A stretch of 11,924 nt of DNA from Calditrichia bacterium (GTDB lineage: Bacteria; Calditrichota; Calditrichia; RBG-13-44-9; J042): NCBI GenBank assembly GCA_030430345.1, contig JAUIFT010000025.1:1-11924 (forward strand). Reading direction: 5' to 3'. The notes beneath the pieces are model-generated. The model was not told the DNA's origin, ran no database searches, and saw only the letters and a program-made list of their open reading frames with translations. The position numbers and the translations under genes were made by a program. Positions 1 through 6,679 of this stretch are shown piece by piece; position 1 is the stretch's first letter, and every line of letters starts with the position of its first letter.

Positions 1-300
1 GATTGCTCTGACGGAACGATTTAAAGAAAGAAATTTTCGATATTGTTCGCCGGCCGCCAGCGGGGAAGATTGTTCCTGATGAATACCTGCCAGATTACTC
101 ACCCAGCTATTCACGACATCCCAGGCATATTGATTGACGGAAAAGAGAATGGCATCTAACTGCTGCCGGTATGTTTCGCTGATTACCCGTTCCCGCTCAT
201 TGATGTTACTTACTTCGTAGGCAGTAAAAAACATTGCCGGCAATAACGCCAAAAGGAGTAAGGGGAATAAAATTTTACGAAGTGTCGATTTGTCTCTCAT
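1..300 (-). CDS. N-terminus of a membrane-anchored, probably sensory protein (partial)
   Basis: Read on the minus strand from ATG at 300-298, the frame stays open for 100 codons to the window edge, so the C-terminal part is missing. The protein begins MRDKSTLRKI and has one strong hydrophobic helix at about residues 10-28 (ILFPLLLLALLPAMFFTAYE). A polar, probably periplasmic, helical stretch follows (SNINERERVISETYRQQLDA and beyond). The start is firm because an in-frame stop lies about 25 bases upstream and no other start codon lies between; no clear Shine-Dalgarno is visible. A short basic N-tail, one membrane helix and a long helical extracytoplasmic region are typical of two-component sensor kinases and chemoreceptor-like proteins. 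No kinase domain is in view, so the sensory role is inference. That it is a real gene is likely; its exact function is open. Confidence 0.6.
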   Translation of the reverse strand, partial: MRDKSTLRKILFPLLLLALLPAMFFTAYEVSNINERERVISETYRQQLDAILFSVNQYAWDVVNSWVSNLAGIHQEQSSPLAAGEQYRKFLSLNRSVRAI

Positions 301-385
301 ACCGGGTATTTTTAAAATTAAACATCACCTGCTCAGGCATCCGCATAAAATTTAGGCTACGATCCCCTTATAGCAAAGTTAAATG

Positions 386-402
386 TTGTAAACGTTTGTC
401 AA
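386..402. promoter_or_regulatory. palindromic operator-like site
   Basis: TTGTAAACGTTTGTCAA is a near-palindrome around AAACGTTT; the right arm has one extra base relative to the left. A central CG flanked by A/T runs resembles operators of LacI-family regulators. It sits about 85 bases upstream of the minus-strand gene at 300, in the divergent intergenic region. No regulator gene is in the window, so the assignment rests on sequence form only. Confidence 0.25.
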
Positions 403-430
403 AAAATGTCATTAGATGGGTTTACAGGGT

Positions 431-465
431 GTTCAGAGTTCAAAGTTCAAGGTTCTGAGTTGCCC
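431..465. repeat. heptamer tandem repeat (GTTCARA type)
   Basis: Four adjacent 7-base units can be read directly: GTTCAGA, GTTCAAA, GTTCAAG and GTTCTGA. A decayed fifth unit (GTTGCCC) follows. The units differ at one or two positions. The array lies in non-coding sequence. Such heptameric short tandem repeats occur in intergenic regions of several bacterial groups; their role is unclear. Confidence 0.75.
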
Positions 466-488
466 ATTTGCGCGACTACTCATTGCAA

Positions 489-517
489 TTGATTTTATGA
501 ATCTCTTTCGCTAATAT
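489..517 (+). promoter_or_regulatory. predicted sigma70-type promoter
   Basis: TTGATT (489-494) and TAATAT (512-517) are separated by 17 bases. Each box matches four of six consensus positions. It lies about 90 bases upstream of ATG 605 and would drive the 605-1448 cluster. The primary sigma factor preference of this lineage is unknown, so this is a prediction. Confidence 0.4.
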
Positions 518-604
518 TCTAATATGCCGTTTCGTTTGCTGGGGCTGTATTTGGAATCCTAATCTTTGTTGTTAACGAATAACTGCTTTAAAAGAACGGT
601 TTTT

Positions 605-1039
605 ATGGAAAAATATCCCGCCGTTGATAAATTGGTTACTGCTGTAAGAAGGCATCAACTGACATTTTCTTTTCCGGATACTGAGGCCAATTTACAAGCA
701 CAATTTTATACTCGCTTAAAAATGCACTGCCCGGGTAGTACTGTTTCGATGCCGGTGATGGATGAGTATGAGGACGTGCCCATGCAAAATCCGGTGGTGC
801 TTTTACAATTAATTCTTCAGGAATGCGAATTGTTTGAGGAAGCGAAAGATTTTTCTACCTGGACGAAAGATGTCGGTCTGAATGCCAGCTTGCCGGTGGT
901 AATAACCCTTTACGATGAATTAGCTGAGGTAGTGCCAAAGGCGCGAAGTATATTTGGTACGGAATTGAAAGCGATTCCATTATACGATATGGAATTCAAT
1001 ACTGGCGTTGCCCGGGCATTGAGAAAAGCAAAAGTTTAA
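605..1039 (+). CDS. hypothetical protein, 144 aa
   Basis: I do not recognise this family. The protein (MEKYPAVDKLVTAVRRHQLT start) is soluble, with no signal peptide or membrane helix. It is rich in acidic and hydrophobic residues, with a middle stretch PVVLLQLILQECELFEEAKD likely to be helical. The open frame extends upstream to a TTG at 566, but ATG 605 is preferred because it is the first ATG; only a weak purine-rich AAGAACGG precedes it. It is the first gene of a plus-strand cluster, with a 9-codon ORF 13 bases downstream and a VOC-fold gene after that, so the three are probably co-transcribed from the promoter-like pair at 489-517. Its length and lack of stops in one consistent frame support a real gene; no function can be assigned. 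Confidence 0.65.
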   Translation: MEKYPAVDKLVTAVRRHQLTFSFPDTEANLQAQFYTRLKMHCPGSTVSMPVMDEYEDVPMQNPVVLLQLILQECELFEEAKDFSTWTKDVGLNASLPVVITLYDELAEVVPKARSIFGTELKAIPLYDMEFNTGVARALRKAKV

Positions 1040-1052
1040 GGATGGAGCTAAG

Positions 1053-1082
1053 ATGAATAAAGTATTGATTGTCAACGGCTAA
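1053..1082 (+). CDS. 9-codon ORF MNKVLIVNG: gene remnant or leader peptide
   Basis: ATG at 1053 follows a GGATGGAG ribosome-binding-like sequence and encodes MNKVLIVNG before TAA at 1080-1082. The peptide matches how flavodoxin-fold NAD(P)H-dependent oxidoreductases usually begin: a first beta strand, then NG(S/H) leading into the FMN-phosphate loop. The stop codon overlaps the AAGGAG Shine-Dalgarno of the next gene (ATG 1092), so its translation could couple to that gene. Two readings are possible: the surviving 5' end of a gene whose body was deleted, or a short translated leader. I favour the remnant because of the family-like sequence, but nine residues are thin evidence. Confidence 0.35.
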   Translation: MNKVLIVNG

Positions 1083-1091
1083 GGAGTATGA

Positions 1092-1448
1092 ATGATTCGC
1101 ATAGATAAGATAACGATTGCCGTCGATGATATTATGGCAATGAAAGACTTTTATAGCGGCACATTTCAGATCGAATTTACCTCGGTAGAATTGTTCGGAA
1201 ACACACTTTACCAGGGGGCAAAAGACGGCCTGACGATATTACTTTGCCCAAAAACTTTGGCCGGTGTTGAGGCTGATATCAATACCATTCAGCCCCGTTT
1301 TGTGGTGAAGGATGTCGCCGCTACGTTTCGGCAGGCGGTTGCCAGCGGTGGTAAATCCCTCACGGAAATACAGGAATATGATGGTGAACTGGTCGCGGCA
1401 GTGCGTGATCCGGATAATAATTCTCTCGAATTTGTGCAGGATAAATAA
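1092..1448 (+). CDS. VOC superfamily (glyoxalase/bleomycin-resistance fold) protein
   Basis: The 118-aa protein has the layout of a VOC-fold protein with two beta-alpha-beta-beta-beta modules. The first opens with KITIAVDDIMAMKDFYSGTF (residues 6-25), the second with QPRFVVKDVAATFRQAVASG (67-86) and ends in RDPDNNSLEF (105-114). Family members are metal enzymes (glyoxalase I, extradiol dioxygenases, FosA-type) or metal-free binding proteins. In glyoxalase-type members the metal ligands are His/Gln/Glu. Here the first-strand His position appears to be Lys6, Gln67 may fill the second-module position and Glu113 is present, so the classical site looks incomplete. AAGGAG six bases upstream supports ATG 1092. 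It lies downstream of the 144-aa gene and the 9-codon ORF, and a hairpin with a T-run follows the stop. Fold assignment is secure; substrate unknown. Confidence 0.85.
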   Translation: MIRIDKITIAVDDIMAMKDFYSGTFQIEFTSVELFGNTLYQGAKDGLTILLCPKTLAGVEADINTIQPRFVVKDVAATFRQAVASGGKSLTEIQEYDGELVAAVRDPDNNSLEFVQDK

Positions 1449-1453
1449 TAGTG

Positions 1454-1484
1454 AGATTGCTGAGAACAATGAATGCAATCTTTT
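1454..1484 (+). terminator. weak intrinsic terminator after the VOC gene
   Basis: AGATTGC (1454-1460) pairs exactly with GCAATCT (1475-1481) across a 14-base loop, followed directly by TTTT (1481-1484). It begins 5 bases after the VOC stop codon, the right place for a terminator. The stem is short and the loop long, so it may be leaky. Confidence 0.4.
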
Positions 1485-1507
1485 CTGGATCGAGTAAAAA
1501 ATCGTGA

Positions 1508-1523
1508 TCGATGATATTATGGC
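1508..1523. repeat. 16-base direct repeat of 1123-1138
   Basis: TCGATGATATTATGGC occurs exactly at 1123-1138, inside the VOC gene, and again at 1508-1523. In both copies the same codon phase reads D-D-I-M-A, preceded by similar hydrophobic codons (IAV versus IVI). This is compatible with a partial duplication of the VOC 5' end or with a recombination scar. Confidence 0.6.
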
Positions 1524-1635
1524 TGATTTTAAGTTGGTAACTGTCACTGAAAGCAATGTCGATGATCATCCCATTAGCGCCACCCGCTTTAAAAATATTT
1601 TGCGAAAAGATCTGGGATTGTGCGAAAGTAGCTGA
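1519..1635 (+). pseudogene. 38-codon ORF, probable gene relic
   Basis: ATG 1519 starts a 38-residue frame (MADFKLVTVTESNVDDHPIS then ATRFKNILRKDLGLCESS) ending at TGA 1633-1635. The frame is open upstream to a TAA near 1496, giving KIVIDDIM before the ATG. No Shine-Dalgarno is visible. The VDDHPIS...NILRKDLGL stretch faintly resembles the start of a response-regulator receiver domain, while KLVTVTESNVDDH resembles the start of some GNAT-type proteins. Neither is firm. The upstream part duplicates a VOC segment. A relic is the best guess; it could equally be chance. Confidence 0.22.
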
Positions 1636-1751
1636 TCGTCGCACCACACTCACTGTCATGTCTCTTACGATTAATGCACTAATAAAAATCCAACATCTGT
1701 ATTTTCTGTTCGCAAGTTTAACTGACCATAAACAAACTGAGGGTTTTGTTG

Positions 1752-3137
1752 ATGCGATTACGATTCTTGGGATTACTGCTAATTTTGGTATCTACATGCC
1801 TGAATGGCCGGGATAATGACGGCTGGGTGAATCTATTCAATGGTAAAGATATGGAGGGCTGGCGGGTGCTTAATGGCACTGCCGATTTTGAAATTGCCGA
1901 TGGCGCCATTGTTGGCATTAGCAAGATGAATACACCAAATACTTTTCTTGCCACAGATGAAATGTTCGGAGATTTTATCCTTGAATACGACGCTATGGTC
2001 GACAATGAGTTGAACGCCGGCGTGCAGATTCGCAGTAATAGTTTATCATCATACCAAAATGGACGGGTGCATGGCTATCAGGTGGAACTGGACCCATCGC
2101 CACGGGCCTGGAGTGGGGGCATTTACGAAGAGGGCCGGCGCGGCTGGCTTTACAATCTGGAAGCGAATCAACCGGCGCGGAAAGCATTCAAAAAAGGGGA
2201 GTGGAATGCTTTCCGGGTCGAAGCGATCGGTACGCATATACGGGTATGGCTGAATGGTGTTCCAACGACGGATCTCATCGATGATGTAACTGCCAAAGGC
2301 TTTATCGCGCTGCAGGTGCATCGCATTGGAGATGAAGCGCTGGCGGGAAAACAGGTGAGGTATCGGAACATCCGCATCCGTACTAAAAATTTATCCGAGG
2401 CGCGAATGCCGATCACAAATGAGATTCCACAGGTTAGCTATCTGAACAATCAATTAACCGAGCGGGAAAAAGCGGAGGGCTGGCGGTTGCTTTGGGACGG
2501 CAGGACCACCAGTGGCTGGCGGGGCGCAAAGCTGAAACATTTTCCTGAAACGGGATGGACGATTAATGATGGTGTTTTGACAGTCGAGAAGAGTGGGGGA
2601 GGGGAGTCGGCCCATGGCGGCGATATTGTCACTAAAGCAAAGTTTGGTGATTTCGAGCTGGAAGTGGATTTCCGAATGACGAAGGGCGCCAATAGCGGCA
2701 TTAAATATTTTGTAGATACCGGTTTGAATAAAGGTGCAGGTTCTTCCATCGGATGTGAGTTTCAAATCCTCGATGACAATCATCATCCGGATGCCAGGGA
2801 AGGGACCAATGGCAATAGAACACTGGCTTCATTGTATGATTTGATTCCGGCCAATGCTAAATATTATGCACCGGATGAATCTACTTCAAAACGCTCCAAT
2901 GGATATGGCTGGAATCGGGCAAAAATTGTTTCCCGGAGTAATAAAGTCGCGCATTATCTCAACGGCATCAAAGTTGTCGAATACGAACGGGGCACCCAGG
3001 TGTGGAGAGCATTGGTGGCTCGAAGCAAATACGTGGTCTGGCCATCATTTGGGGAGCTCGCAGAGGGACATATTTTGTTGCAGGACGATGGTGATGAAGT
3101 TTCATTCCGGAATATCAAAATTAAGACAGGCCAATGA
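1752..3137 (+). CDS. secreted protein with two DUF1080 (3-keto-disaccharide hydrolase type) domains
   Basis: This 461-aa protein starts with an export signal ([19 protein letters not shown]). It could be a lipoprotein with the atypical lipobox LVST-Cys16, or be cut by signal peptidase I. Two DUF1080/PF06439 concanavalin-like domains follow. The first spans about 24-212 ([33 protein letters not shown], ending YRNIRIRT). The second spans about 242-459 ([40 protein letters not shown], ending FRNIKIKTG). Both carry the family marks: an opening LF/LW-NGK/DGR...GW, a mid-domain Q(V/I)L(D) strand and a closing RNI(R/K)I(R/K) strand. Characterised relatives hydrolyse 3-keto-glycosides or bind carbohydrate outside the cytoplasm, so a role in periplasmic or surface glycan breakdown is inferred. 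ATG 1752 is chosen over TTG 1746/1749; GAGG lies about 10 bases upstream. It appears monocistronic. Confidence 0.9.
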   Translation: MRLRFLGLLLILVSTCLNGRDNDGWVNLFNGKDMEGWRVLNGTADFEIADGAIVGISKMNTPNTFLATDEMFGDFILEYDAMVDNELNAGVQIRSNSLSSYQNGRVHGYQVELDPSPRAWSGGIYEEGRRGWLYNLEANQPARKAFKKGEWNAFRVEAIGTHIRVWLNGVPTTDLIDDVTAKGFIALQVHRIGDEALAGKQVRYRNIRIRTKNLSEARMPITNEIPQVSYLNNQLTEREKAEGWRLLWDGRTTSGWRGAKLKHFPETGWTINDGVLTVEKSGGGESAHGGDIVTKAKFGDFELEVDFRMTKGANSGIKYFVDTGLNKGAGSSIGCEFQILDDNHHPDAREGTNGNRTLASLYDLIPANAKYYAPDESTSKRSNGYGWNRAKIVSRSNKVAHYLNGIKVVEYERGTQVWRALVARSKYVVWPSFGELAEGHILLQDDGDEVSFRNIKIKTGQ

Positions 3138-3384
3138 CGGATGCTCATTTTCGGTATTTTATCAATGGGTTTAGCGATGGCGAAACTTTACGTTCAGCGG
3201 TGAGCGAGGGAAAGCTGAGTGTGGCAATACTGCAACTATCCAATATTGCTGGGCGGAAAGTGCAACGTCGAAACCGGATAGGAAACCGGCGATATTCTCA
3301 ATAACAAAAAAGCTGTTGCCAGAAAGCACCGCTCCTGCGAAGCATGCCGGGAACCAAAGATCTAAACTGCCAATCAAACAGATA

Positions 3385-3405
3385 AACGAACAACGAACAA
3401 CGATC
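3385..3405. repeat. heptamer tandem repeat (AACGAAC type)
   Basis: Three adjacent 7-base units are AACGAAC, AACGAAC and AACGATC. This is the second heptamer array of the window, again intergenic, ten bases before the inverted repeat at 3415-3444. The unit shares GAAC with the reverse complement of the GTTC core of the array at 431-465. Confidence 0.6.
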
Positions 3406-3414
3406 ATTCCCCAT

Positions 3415-3444
3415 CTGTAAATACCCTGATCCCGGTATTTACAG
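3415..3444. promoter_or_regulatory. perfect 11-8-11 inverted repeat upstream of the FG-GAP gene
   Basis: CTGTAAATACC (3415-3425) and GGTATTTACAG (3434-3444) are exact reverse complements with the 8-base spacer CTGATCCC. No T-run follows on either side, so it is a poor intrinsic terminator. It ends 57 bases before ATG 3502 and could be an operator for a dimeric regulator or a hairpin in the 5' leader. The 11-8-11 geometry recurs at 9430-9459. Confidence 0.7.
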
Positions 3445-3501
3445 TTCATATCGAAATCCCTAGCTTACAAACATACATTGCTGAACAATAGGAGGAATAA
3501 T

Positions 3502-5031
3502 ATGAACCGCCAATTACTGAAAGTGTTTCTGCTCGCTGCGAGTTTTTTAGTCTTACCTTTACAGGCTCAGGTAAATGAACAAAAAATATTGCCGCATGAT
3601 GGCGGGCTGTTTGGGCTTTACGGGCAAGCTGCATCTGTATCTGGCGATTTGCTGGTTGTTGGAGGAGGACCGGGTTTTCTGAAATTTGCTTCTGTCTATG
3701 TCTACAATAATACCGCAAATGGCTGGGCGCAGCAGGCAAAAATAACCCCAAGTGACAGTGCTACTTACGGACAAGCATTTGGAAAGTCCGTGGCAATACA
3801 TAACAACCATCTGATCGTCGGCGCACCGGTTGATGCCGAGATGGTAAATAACAGCGGGGCTGCCTATGTTTACGAGCAAGACCAGGGGAGTGGCGACTGG
3901 ATTTTTGCTTCCAAGCTATTTGCCAACGATCCCGGTGGTGGCGATGATTATGGATTGACCGTCGATATCCATGGCGATTTTGCAATTGTCGGCGCGCCAA
4001 ATAATAATATCGGCACTAATCTCGATCAGGGATCGGCCTATATTTACGAGCGGGAAGACGCTACCGGCAGCTGGATTTTCCGGCAACAACTGCTCGCCAG
4101 CGATGGTACTGCCAATCATGAATACGGCTGGTCGGTTTCGATTTTTGGAGATTATGCCGCCGTCGGTGCCTGGCTCGCGGATAGTTTGGAAGGGGCCGTA
4201 TATATCTATAAACGCGAAAGCAGCGGCTGGGAAGAGAAACAGCGGATCACCCCGAGTGATAAGGAATACGGGGTGCCGTTTGCTTCTTTTGGCGCGGCGG
4301 TTTCCCTGGATGCAAACCGCTTATTAGTGGGTGCCTGGGGAATGGCTCTTACCGGTGCAGCTTACGTCTTTCGTCGCGATAATGAGCAATGGGTTGAGGA
4401 GGAAAGACTGCTGACAGACGACAGTCAAAACAGCGATTTCTATGGATGGAGCGTTGCCTTATCGGGAGATCAGGCCCTGGTTGGTGCAATGGCCTCAGAT
4501 GATGTTTCCGGCGGCGACAATGGATCGGCATATGTTTTTGTCCGCAATGGGAATAGCTGGATGCAAACCGACAAGCTCATCTCCTTTGACGCCACTTCCG
4601 GGGATCAGTTCGGCTATTCTCTTGGGCTTGATAATGGTGTCGCATTGGTCGGCGCGCCCGCGCAGGAAGAAAATGGGGAGGCTGCCGGTGCCGCCTATGT
4701 CTATGATGGATTTGGTATGGTTGGTATTGGAGGCTTATCCGATGCTGTCCCCGGATATTTTGCCCTGGCGCAGAATTATCCAAATCCGTTTAACCCGTCG
4801 ACAATGATTCCTTTTTCTCTGGCATCTGCAGGTGAGGTAGAGTTAACCATTTTTAATCAACTGGGGGAAACTGTCAAGACGTTGGTTTTGGGAAACCGTT
4901 CTGCCGGCGATTATCAGGTTACCTGGCGCGGGTATAATAATCAGGGGCAGCAAGTTTCCAGTGGGATTTACTTCTATCGTTTGCGCGTGGATGGATTCCA
5001 ACAAACCCGGAAGTTGATTTATCTCCGATAG
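3502..5031 (+). CDS. secreted FG-GAP beta-propeller with C-terminal sorting domain
   Basis: A 509-aa exported protein. The signal peptide is MNRQLLKVFLLAASFLVLPLQA, with likely cleavage after QA at residue 22. Seven FG-GAP-type repeats follow, recognisable by G-D/N-x-hydrophobic-VGA(P/W/M) strands near residues 50, 105, 162, 220, 276, 327 and 383, each followed by a G(A/S)(A/V)Y(V/I)(Y/F) strand. Seven repeats fit a complete seven-bladed integrin-alpha-like propeller. The last ~85 residues (from about 418) are a FlgD-like sorting domain: NYPNPFNPST (425-434), then VELTIFNQLGETVKTLV and SSGIYFYRLRVDG, ending RKLIYLR. In related phyla such domains direct proteins to the type IX secretion system and the cell surface. 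The start is fixed by AGGAGG eight bases before the ATG. It seems monocistronic, with a strong terminator downstream. A surface adhesion or binding role is inferred. Confidence 0.9.
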   Translation: MNRQLLKVFLLAASFLVLPLQAQVNEQKILPHDGGLFGLYGQAASVSGDLLVVGGGPGFLKFASVYVYNNTANGWAQQAKITPSDSATYGQAFGKSVAIHNNHLIVGAPVDAEMVNNSGAAYVYEQDQGSGDWIFASKLFANDPGGGDDYGLTVDIHGDFAIVGAPNNNIGTNLDQGSAYIYEREDATGSWIFRQQLLASDGTANHEYGWSVSIFGDYAAVGAWLADSLEGAVYIYKRESSGWEEKQRITPSDKEYGVPFASFGAAVSLDANRLLVGAWGMALTGAAYVFRRDNEQWVEEERLLTDDSQNSDFYGWSVALSGDQALVGAMASDDVSGGDNGSAYVFVRNGNSWMQTDKLISFDATSGDQFGYSLGLDNGVALVGAPAQEENGEAAGAAYVYDGFGMVGIGGLSDAVPGYFALAQNYPNPFNPSTMIPFSLASAGEVELTIFNQLGETVKTLVLGNRSAGDYQVTWRGYNNQGQQVSSGIYFYRLRVDGFQQTRKLIYLR

Positions 5032-5054
5032 TGAGCTGTTAGCAGTCAACTAAT

Positions 5055-5100
5055 AAAAGCGGGGAACAGGCATTCAAACAACCCTGCTCTCCGCTTTTCT
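5055..5100 (+). terminator. strong intrinsic terminator after the FG-GAP gene
   Basis: AAAAGCGGGGAACAGG (5055-5070) pairs with CCTGCTCTCCGCTTTT (5083-5098). Of 16 positions, one is a G-U wobble and one a mismatch; the loop is 12 bases and the stem ends in TTTTCT. The A-run on the other side gives it some bidirectional potential. It begins 23 bases after the stop codon. Confidence 0.85.
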
Positions 5101-5289
5101 CTGGTGAAATAAGATTCTCTGAATTCCCTCCTTTTTCAACTTGCCTGTCAATTAAAAAATGTGTAGTCTCCTCTGCTAGCCTTTTGTCACTAAAAAACAC
5201 AAACTTTTCGAAATAATAAAGATAATTATAGCAACAGCGATTTTAGCTAACCGTTTAAAATGATTCCTCAAACGAAAGGAGATTGTCGC

Positions 5290-6009
5290 ATGAAATATTT
5301 TGCAATCGCCCTCCTCCTCTGTTATCTGATGAGTGGCTGTGCGGCGACAAATTATGAGGTCAAAGAAGCCTCTGCGGAAGTTCAAACAGCCCTGGAAACA
5401 TTGCGTGATGCGCAGCGGGAGTTCCGCAACATGTATTTGGCCGAACTGGCACACACTCTGGGATTGATAGAAAAAACGATCATCTCGAAAAGAATTACGG
5501 CAAAGGTGAATGAACTATCTTCTGCGCAAACAGAGGGCAACTTTATTGAATTGGCGGAAATGCTTAAGAATGAACGGGAAGCCGCCAAAAAGTGGGTGGG
5601 AAAGTTAAGGAACGAAAATTTGCAGGCAGAGGACACCGCTGCCGCAGTACTTGCCCGTATTCAGGACAGAGATGTCAAGAGTTTACGTCAACTGGCCGAA
5701 TTGAATCGCGCGCAGAATAACGCTGTTATGGCCGATTTATTTGCCGGTGAGGCAGAACGCATCCAAGCCGAAGATTGGTCCGAAGATGACGATGCCCTGG
5801 CCCTGATAAATTTACGCCTGACCATGATCGATGTGCGGAGCGGACTGAAAGATTTGGATAATTATGTGAAATTTCTCCAGGTAATTCATGGCGATGTTCA
5901 TGAATGGGTTTCGACCGATGTTGTTGTTCAGGGAAATGAAGTGGCAAATGTTATTGAAAAATATCAGGCCGTATTAAAAGCCGGCGCAACGGAAGGAGAG
6001 GGTCAATGA
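5290..6009 (+). CDS. helical lipoprotein, first gene of a three-gene operon
   Basis: A 239-aa protein of a family I do not recognise. It starts MKYFAIALLLCYLMSGCAAT, with a clean lipobox (LMSG-Cys17), so the mature protein should be lipid-anchored in the envelope. The rest has no further membrane segment and is almost wholly alpha-helical by composition. It is rich in Ala, Glu, Leu and Lys, with heptad-like stretches (TALETLRDAQREFRNMYLAE; LAEMLKNEREAAKKWVGKL) and an acidic patch EDWSEDDDA around residue 155. ATG 5290 is chosen over an upstream in-frame ATG at 5260 because AAAGGAG lies eight bases before it and the signal peptide then starts correctly. Its TGA overlaps the ATG of the next lipoprotein gene, pointing to coupled translation and a shared complex or process. 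A terminator precedes the operon and a hairpin follows it, so it forms its own unit. Confidence 0.8.
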   Translation: MKYFAIALLLCYLMSGCAATNYEVKEASAEVQTALETLRDAQREFRNMYLAELAHTLGLIEKTIISKRITAKVNELSSAQTEGNFIELAEMLKNEREAAKKWVGKLRNENLQAEDTAAAVLARIQDRDVKSLRQLAELNRAQNNAVMADLFAGEAERIQAEDWSEDDDALALINLRLTMIDVRSGLKDLDNYVKFLQVIHGDVHEWVSTDVVVQGNEVANVIEKYQAVLKAGATEGEGQ

Positions 6010-6677
6010 AAGTAATTGCAGGAATACTATTGGTTGCGTTAATGCTTGCAGGGTGTAGCAGTAGTCAGGCCGTGCGGCAGCTTAGCGTTGCGGAAAAACA
6101 GGCGTTTGATTCGTTGTCTGTCCGCCTGGATGAAAACCGTCAATATATGGAAACGGCGTTGACAGCTCTAAGCGCGCTTGGCGCTTCCTATACCGAAAGT
6201 GCCACAGAACTGGAACAAGCATTGTCAAAAGCAAAGCTGTTGGAGTCGATGCAGTCTACTTTGGCGAATGCATCGGACGAGTTCGTTGAAACCCAGCGGG
6301 CAGTGATCCTTTATCATTTATATGAAATGGATTTGGCTGAACAGAAAATGCTCGAATCGCGCGTTGCGGAAAGGGAAACGGCCTGCGCGGAAGTGCTTGA
6401 TGCCTATAACCGTCTGAATAATCTTATGGCTGGTGCTACAGATAATCTGGAGATAGTGATTCGCTATATGAATCAGCCGAAAAAAGCGCGGATCAAAGAA
6501 CTAACGGCTAATTTTTTAGGGGAAGTCGTCGCTTTTCGGCAAGATCTGGCCGGGCAGGATAACCCCTTGTTAAACAAGCTGGCAGATGATGTTGCCCGTT
6601 ACGAGACAAGAGTAAATGTAAGCCGCGCAAGAGCTGAGGCTGCCTTAAACCTGATAAATGCTGTGAAAGGAAATTAA
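6006..6677 (+). CDS. helical lipoprotein, second gene of the three-gene operon
   Basis: A 223-aa unrecognised protein starting MKVIAGILLVALMLAGCSSS, with a textbook lipobox (LMLAG-Cys17) and Ser at +2. That residue does not match the inner-membrane retention Asp, so outer-membrane sorting is plausible if Lol rules apply here. The mature part is predicted to be all-helical, with long amphipathic stretches (LSVAEKQAFDSLSVRLDENR; SATELEQALSKAKLLESMQS; ARYETRVNVSRARAEAALNL). Length and architecture are close to the preceding lipoprotein, suggesting distant paralogy or a paired function, although I cannot align them convincingly by eye. The start overlaps the upstream stop as ATGA, with AAGGAGAGG just before it, and the next gene starts two bases after its TAA. 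Neither lipoprotein has a cysteine in the catalytic or metal-binding style; a structural or tethering role is a guess. Confidence 0.8.
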   Translation: MKVIAGILLVALMLAGCSSSQAVRQLSVAEKQAFDSLSVRLDENRQYMETALTALSALGASYTESATELEQALSKAKLLESMQSTLANASDEFVETQRAVILYHLYEMDLAEQKMLESRVAERETACAEVLDAYNRLNNLMAGATDNLEIVIRYMNQPKKARIKELTANFLGEVVAFRQDLAGQDNPLLNKLADDVARYETRVNVSRARAEAALNLINAVKGN

Positions 6678-6679
6678 TA

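Larger units (their letters stand above)
301..604. other. intergenic region between divergent genes
   Basis: About 300 bases separate the minus-strand membrane protein from the plus-strand gene at 605. I see no convincing gene here. The stretch holds an operator-like palindrome (386-402), a run of heptamer repeats (431-465) and a promoter-like pair (489-517). At 299-309 the short palindrome ATACC-G-GGTAT overlaps the start of the minus-strand gene. Confidence 0.7.
1449..1751. other. intergenic stretch with signs of decayed coding sequence
   Basis: About 300 bases lie between the VOC gene and the DUF1080 gene. The stretch holds a terminator-like hairpin (1454-1484), a 16-base direct repeat of part of the VOC gene (1508-1523) and a 38-codon ORF (1519-1635). 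From about 1636 to 1735 I see nothing recognisable. GAGG at about 1739-1742 is a possible ribosome binding site for ATG 1752. Confidence 0.55.
3138..3501. other. long intergenic stretch without a convincing gene
   Basis: The 364 bases between the DUF1080 and FG-GAP genes hold no gene I can support. A 20-codon hydrophobic ORF (ATG 3141, ends 3203) has no ribosome binding site. Two longer frames are open across 3175-3450, one on each strand: the plus frame lacks a start, and the minus frame looks like random translation. A heptamer array (3385-3405) and a perfect inverted repeat (3415-3444) lie in the right half. The left part may be a dispersed intergenic repeat or a relic; that needs the rest of the genome. 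Confidence 0.55.

Noticed and set aside
234..458. 74-codon plus-strand ORF
   Set aside because: It overlaps the start of the better supported minus-strand membrane protein and runs into the heptamer repeat; the protein looks random, with no ribosome binding site.
1239..1659. Two overlapping minus-strand ORFs opposite the VOC gene end
   Set aside because: They lie on the reverse of the VOC gene and its flank, without ribosome binding sites or recognisable domains.
1556..1816. 86-codon plus-strand ORF
   Set aside because: It overlaps the start of the DUF1080 gene in another frame, has no recognisable domain and crosses likely decayed sequence.
3171..3449. 92-codon minus-strand ORF
   Set aside because: It starts inside the inverted repeat, has no ribosome binding site and a composition unlike the other proteins here.
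5141..5169. TTGCCT-17-TAGTCT as promoter of the lipoprotein operon
   Set aside because: The -10 box matches only three of six positions; the operon surely has a promoter here, but I cannot place it.
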